Both the position numbers and the translations under genes were made by a program. Below, in pieces: positions 59,960 to 64,000 of a stretch of 64,000 bases of DNA. This stretch comes from Haematobia irritans (taxonomy: Eukaryota; Arthropoda; Insecta; Diptera; Muscidae), in NCBI RefSeq assembly GCF_050003625.1, contig NC_134398.1, positions 80,074,003-80,138,002 on the forward strand, in the 5' to 3' direction. Within the stretch, counting starts at the first letter, position 1. Each line of letters begins with the position of its first letter. The notes below the pieces were generated by a model. That model was not told the origin of the DNA, did not search any database, and worked only from the letters and a program-made list of their open reading frames with translations.

Positions 59960-60930
59960 CTCGGATGAAAAAGACTGTTTTTCATATGTTTGGCTATAAA
60001 CATTATATGTTTGGAGCACAAATTTTTAAACACAATATTTTTGAGTGCAAGCATATAATGTTCATAAACTAGCATAACATGTTTGGGACATATATGTTAA
60101 TATGTTAGAACATATTATGTTTGGGACATAAAATGTTTGTAAATATAATATGCTTGGATGCAAACATATATTAATTTAGAAATAGCCTATAAACATATAT
60201 GTGTTTAGTAGCTTGGAGCGTTATTTAACAGGGAGCGGTGTTGAATTAAGTTGGTGGTTGTTGCTTGTTATTACAAAATTAACATTTTATTTTTCCTTGG
60301 GCAATTGATCAGCTACTTCTTTGATCCTTACAAACTGTGTGGTCCGCTGTTCGAATCCCCGTCCGGCAAAAGGTAAAATTAAAATAAAAAAAATCATACA
60401 ATTGAATAATTTCTTCTACAATGTTTGTATTACAGAAAAAGGTGCTAAGAACTAAAAAATCTCGTGGAAGTGAGAAAGATGTGGGGGAATATACAGTTGG
60501 GCAGAAACAAAATTTTGAGCATTCAGGTCGAAAACCTATGTTGTTAGCACCTATATTACCTGTTTATTTTCATAATTTATTATGATTGTAAATATATAAA
60601 TAAATAAATAAAATTTTTAGCACAATATTGTTTGGGAGAATTTTTTTTAAGCATATAATATTTTTGGGTGCAGAATGCTTCCAAACATATTATATGTTCA
60701 CATAATAACATATTGTTTTTTGAAGACAACATTATTGAATTTGGATGCAAAAATACAAAATGTTTGGAACTTAGACTACCCAAACATATATTGTTTAGAC
60801 CAATATGCTTTTAAACATATTATATATTCGAAGAGATCAAACATATAAATGTTTGGGCAATACCCAAAAATGTATATGCTTGAAGCAAAATATGTTTGGG
60901 AGTATATGTTACAGAAGCGGTTTTTTGTGC
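59960..60930 (+). repeat. Family I repeat inside the second hAT element
   Basis: Starts CTCGGATGAAAAAGACTG after TA, has many ATATGTTTGG words and a half tRNA-like module at about 60326-60375 (TGTTCGAATCCCC). It ends around GAAGCGGTTTTTTGTGCG. Confidence 0.55.
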
Positions 60931-61204
60931 GATTTAGGGCAATGTTTAATAACTAAAATAATGCTATAAATACCCATCATAATATGAGAAGATACCAACA
61001 GTATATGTATTTGTGGACCAAAATTATTGATACTATCTCAAATTCTTTAAATTTGTTGCGAGCTATATAAAGGTTTATATTCCCATATGCACGAATTTGA
61101 ATCTGAATCGATTTAGACAAAATTGTATATACTTCTACAAAATCTATGTACTTTAAATTTAAATCTAACGTTATGGGACGTAAGACAATTTTAACAAAAA
61201 ATAA

Positions 61205-61238
61205 AAATGCAAGGAAAGTCTAAAGTCGGGCGGGCCGA
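61205..61238 (+). repeat. Family E 5'-end fragment
   Basis: GCAAGGAAAGTCTAAAGTCG and GGGCGGGCCGA match the E start, then the minisatellite follows. Confidence 0.6.
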
Positions 61239-61239
61239 T

Positions 61240-62200
61240 TAGAAATAAAATTTTGGCAAAATTTTTTATAGAAATCAAATTTTGACCAAATATATAGAAA
61301 TACACTTTTGAATAAAATTTTTATAGAAATAAAATTTGGCAAAAAATTTTATAGAAATAAAAGTTTGAAAAAGTTACCAATAGAAATACAATTTAAAAAA
61401 AATGTTTAGCAAATACAATTTTGCAAAATTTTCTATAGAAATAAAATTTTGCAAAATAACATATTCTACAGAAACAAAATTTTGACTAAATTTTCTATAG
61501 AAATAAAATTTTGACTAAATTTTATATAGAAAAATATATTTCTATAGTTATAAAATTTCGAATACATTTTTTATAGCAGTGAGCATCAGTAAGAAAAAAA
61601 AATTGAGAAAAATTGCTATAGAAATAAAATTTGACAATTTTTTCTTATAGAAATAAAATTTTGAAAAAATTATCAATAAAAATACAATTTTAGAAAAATT
61701 TTTGTGTAGTAAATAAAATTCTGCAAAATATTCTACAATTTTTACCAAATTTTCTAATAAACAATCTAATGCTATAAAATGTTGGCAAAATTTTCTATAG
61801 AAATAAAATTTTGACTTAAATTTTTATAGAAATAAAATATCAATAGAAATAAAATTTAAAAAAATGTTTAACAAACAAACTTTTGCAAAATTTTCTATAG
61901 AAATAAAATTTTGCAAAATATTCTATAGAAACAAAATTTTGACTCAATTTTCTATAGAAATAAAATTTTGCAAAATATTCTATAGAAACAAAATTTTGAC
62001 TCAATTTTCTATAGAAATAAAATTTTGACTAAATTTTCTATAGAAAAAAATATTTCTATAGTAATAAAATTTTGAATAAATTTTTTATAGAAATAAAATT
62101 TTGACAAAATTTGCTATAGAAATAATATTTTGACAAAACTTTTTATAGAAATAACATTTTGACAAAATTTTCTATAAAAAGCAAATTTGAAAAAATTTTC
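61240..62200. repeat. 29-bp minisatellite, array 3 (largest)
   Basis: About 30 degenerate copies of a unit with core CTATAGAAATAAAATTTTGA. Unit length 29 bp where it is regular (e.g. 61480-61530, 61990-62060). Confidence 0.9.
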
Positions 62201-62563
62201 TGTCAATATTCCACATATGTATATGGCCTTAAAATAAAATTAAAAAAATAATAATTTCGGGTATTAAAATGGATCGATCCAGCCCATCTGCTAGTCTAAC
62301 ATTCTAGGAAACATCAAAAGATAGCCGTAATTGGAAGTTGATTTTCATTTACAATCATGCTGTACATTGATCGAATGAATAACGCAATGGAAACTAATTT
62401 GCGTAAAAACTTGCTTAGTTACAAAAATGTGAAGTGTTTTAAAAAATTTGGTTTAGCCGGAGTCGGAGTCGAGCAAAATTTTTACGACTCCGACTCCGAC
62501 TCCAGCAAAATCTTCAGACTCCGACTCCAAGACTCCGACTCCGACTCCGGCTCCACAGCCCTG

Positions 62564-62883
62564 CATATAAGTCCATATCGGGCGAAATATATATATGGGA
62601 GCTATATCTAAATCTGAACCGATTTCTTCCAAAATCAATAGGGTTCTATTCTGAGCCAAAACACATACTTGTGCCAAATTTGAAGTCGATTGGACTAAAA
62701 CTGCGACCTAGACTTTGATTACAAAAATGTGTTCACGGACAGACGGACATGGCTATCGACTCAGCCCACCCTGAGCATTTTTGCCAAAGACACCATGTGT
62801 CTATCTCGTCTCCTTCTGGGTGTTGCAAACATATGCACTAACTTATAATACCCAGTTCCACAGTGTGGCGCAGGGTATAAAAA
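62564..62883 (+). repeat. Family E repeat, right end of copy 4
   Basis: Resumes with CATATAAGTCCATATCGGGC and carries the block AGACGGACATGGCTATCGAC and the end GGCGCAGGGTATAAAA. Confidence 0.8.
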
Positions 62884-62889
62884 GGTGGT

Positions 62890-62940
62890 CCCTAGTCATT
62901 GAGCTGCAATAACGGGCTGTCCTATACCTAACCTAATAAC
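62890..62940 (+). repeat. Short LINE-tail-like fragment
   Basis: TGAGCTGCAATAACGGGCTG followed by CCTATACCTAACCTAA; the CCTAACCTAA end recalls the LINE tail at 25148-25161. Confidence 0.4.
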
Positions 62941-63143
62941 TTTTGTGTCAACTTGAAAAAATTGAAGATAAGTTAAGTTTTTGTTTAACACTTTCGACCC
63001 CGCTAAATTTTTTTTTACTTTTAATCATGTTGAAGTCATTTAAGAAGCGTCTAGCCAAAATTTCGGGTCGCCACGCCCATTCGTTTAGGCGGTAGAGAAT
63101 GTTGCCTGTGGGCAACTTTGGGCAATTGTGACTACAAACTATT
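62941..63143. other. No gene seen
   Basis: About 200 bp of ordinary sequence between the LINE-tail fragment and the CACG array. Confidence 0.4.
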
Positions 63144-63900
63144 TTGTTCTGTAATGATAGACGTATTACGTTTTGCTGGATTTTTGTTAAGTTTTTTTGT
63201 TATTTTACAGTAAATATATACTTAGATGCGTGCGTGAGTGGAATTTCAATCACGCTCAAACACATTCACGAAGAAATATTTGTACTCACGCATGCCATGT
63301 GGGTAGGAATTCACGGTCACGAAATGAAAAGTCATACTCGCACACGCTCACACATGAACAATGTTTATGTCTCACGCTTTCGCACGATTCACGACAATTT
63401 TTGTAATTCACGACAAATCTCGTAAGTCTCGAATATTTTCGGAACACGACAATTTTCGTGGCTCCATAAAATTCTGGTAATTAACGAAATTTCTCGTGAC
63501 TCACGCTATTGAAATCTTAAGCGTGATTAAATATGTAAAGGTGATTAAAATCGGTGGGCTTGAATTTAATCGTGAACGTGAATTTGTTCGTGATTGTGAC
63601 TTTTTGTGTCTGTTTTACCGTGAGTGCGAATTTTATCGTGAATATGAATTTTATTGTTAACGTGAATTTTATATTGAGCGTGAGTTGGATCGTTAGCGTG
63701 GGTTGGATCGTGAAAGTAAATTTTTATCGGGAGCGTGATTTCGGAGAAAGTTTACTAACTCACAATCACGAACACAATTTGATTTTTACTCACGCTCACG
63801 CGCCACACATTTTTCTTTAATCCAGTTCACGCACATTCACGAGATTTCGTTTAAATTTCATTCATGGCTTCCCGTGAATCACGCGTGACTCACGAAAATG
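63144..63900. repeat. Degenerate CACG/CGTGA short-period array
   Basis: Words TCACGCTCA, TTCACGAA and TCACGACAATTT dominate 63220-63500 and again 63770-63900; the middle (63560-63740) has them inverted as CGTGAATTTTATCGTGA and GCGTGAGTTGGATCG with 15-20 bp spacing. An 88-codon frame at 63554-63820 (NFIVNVNFI-like repeats) is an effect of the period. Confidence 0.75.
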
Positions 63901-64000
63901 TTTTGTTTTTTTTTTTTGTTTTTAACCCATGTCAATTTAACTGGCGGTGTAAAAAACCAAAGTATTATAAAGCGTCAATATTCGTGCTAATCCACTGGTA

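Larger units (their letters stand above)
59737..62563. mobile_element. Non-autonomous hAT element with GGAGTC ends, copy 2 (2827 bp)
   Basis: TIR CAGGGCTGTGGAGTC (right CACAGCCCTG), 8-bp flanks CATAGAAG / CATATAAG (one mismatch); excision restores the E word GGGGGCATATAAGTCC. GACTCC/GGAGTC arrays lie at both ends (59750-59832, 62455-62555). Inside are a family I repeat and a minisatellite; no transposase. Confidence 0.85.

Noticed and set aside
61240..62200. CRISPR-like array
   Set aside because: Units are contiguous and degenerate without unique spacers, and the genome is clearly eukaryotic; it is a minisatellite.
63554..63820. 88-codon ORF with NFIVNVNF repeats
   Set aside because: Direct translation of the CGTGAA array; orientation flips of the array end the pattern.

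Overview
The window reads as a transposon-dense intergenic or heterochromatin-like stretch of a higher fly genome. Calyptrate or muscid type (Stomoxys/Haematobia/Musca-like) is my inference, from AT richness, (GTCY)n-bearing interspersed repeats, Tc1, mariner, Penelope and BEL elements, and short 60-70 bp GT-AG intron-like units. I see no convincing single-copy host protein gene, no real tRNA or rRNA gene and nothing bacterial. Almost every coding signal belongs to a mobile element.

Layout. 1-5391: an AT-rich stretch, a repeat with a divergent tRNA-like pair, and a (GTCY)n tandem-unit repeat (family D) split by a 2.86 kb terminal-inverted-repeat (TIR) element (family C) that carries minus-strand exon-like modules. 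5440-8420: a partial family B element, a (TA)n tract, another D repeat and an ATATGTTTGG-rich repeat. 8561-11732: a small TIR element split by a near-intact Tc1 transposon, then an 895 bp element with two divergent tRNA-like modules. 11735-15819: D split by family F, itself split by a second family C copy. 15831-17762: a dead mariner split by a 644 bp MITE. 18020-19875: mostly unremarkable sequence. 20181-25368: D with a nested 1.7 kb element, the (GTCY)n repeat family E, and family B containing a 5'-truncated LINE. 25797-33676: (TA)n, D and E repeats, palindromic TIR elements and a second clear tRNA-like pair. 33850-34674: MITE and LINE fragment.

34810-43446 is the centrepiece: a full-length BEL/Pao LTR retrotransposon of 8637 bp with two 348 bp LTRs that look identical by eye, inserted inside a (TA)n tract. 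It has a complete 1765-residue Gag-Pol frame and then a second, separate 267-residue ORF that repeats the zinc-knuckle plus aspartic-protease module. A strong splice acceptor ends one base before the ATG of this second ORF, and a matching donor lies in the LTR. This suggests a spliced subgenomic mRNA for an accessory nucleocapsid-protease protein.

44501-52905 is a deep nest: a family F element contains a hAT element (8-bp target duplication) with GGAGTC hexamer ends, which contains D, E, a deleted mariner-like element, a foldback MITE and a Penelope remnant. 53847-58005 holds family B, a MITE and undistinguished sequence. 58006-62883 is an E repeat with a near-palindromic inverted copy and a second hAT copy. 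63144-63900 is a degenerate CACG/CGTGA array.

The elements do not form a host pathway. The window is a layered record of insertions whose order can be read from the nesting. Family letters (A-K) are local labels used here. Comparisons were made by eye, without alignment software or database searches.
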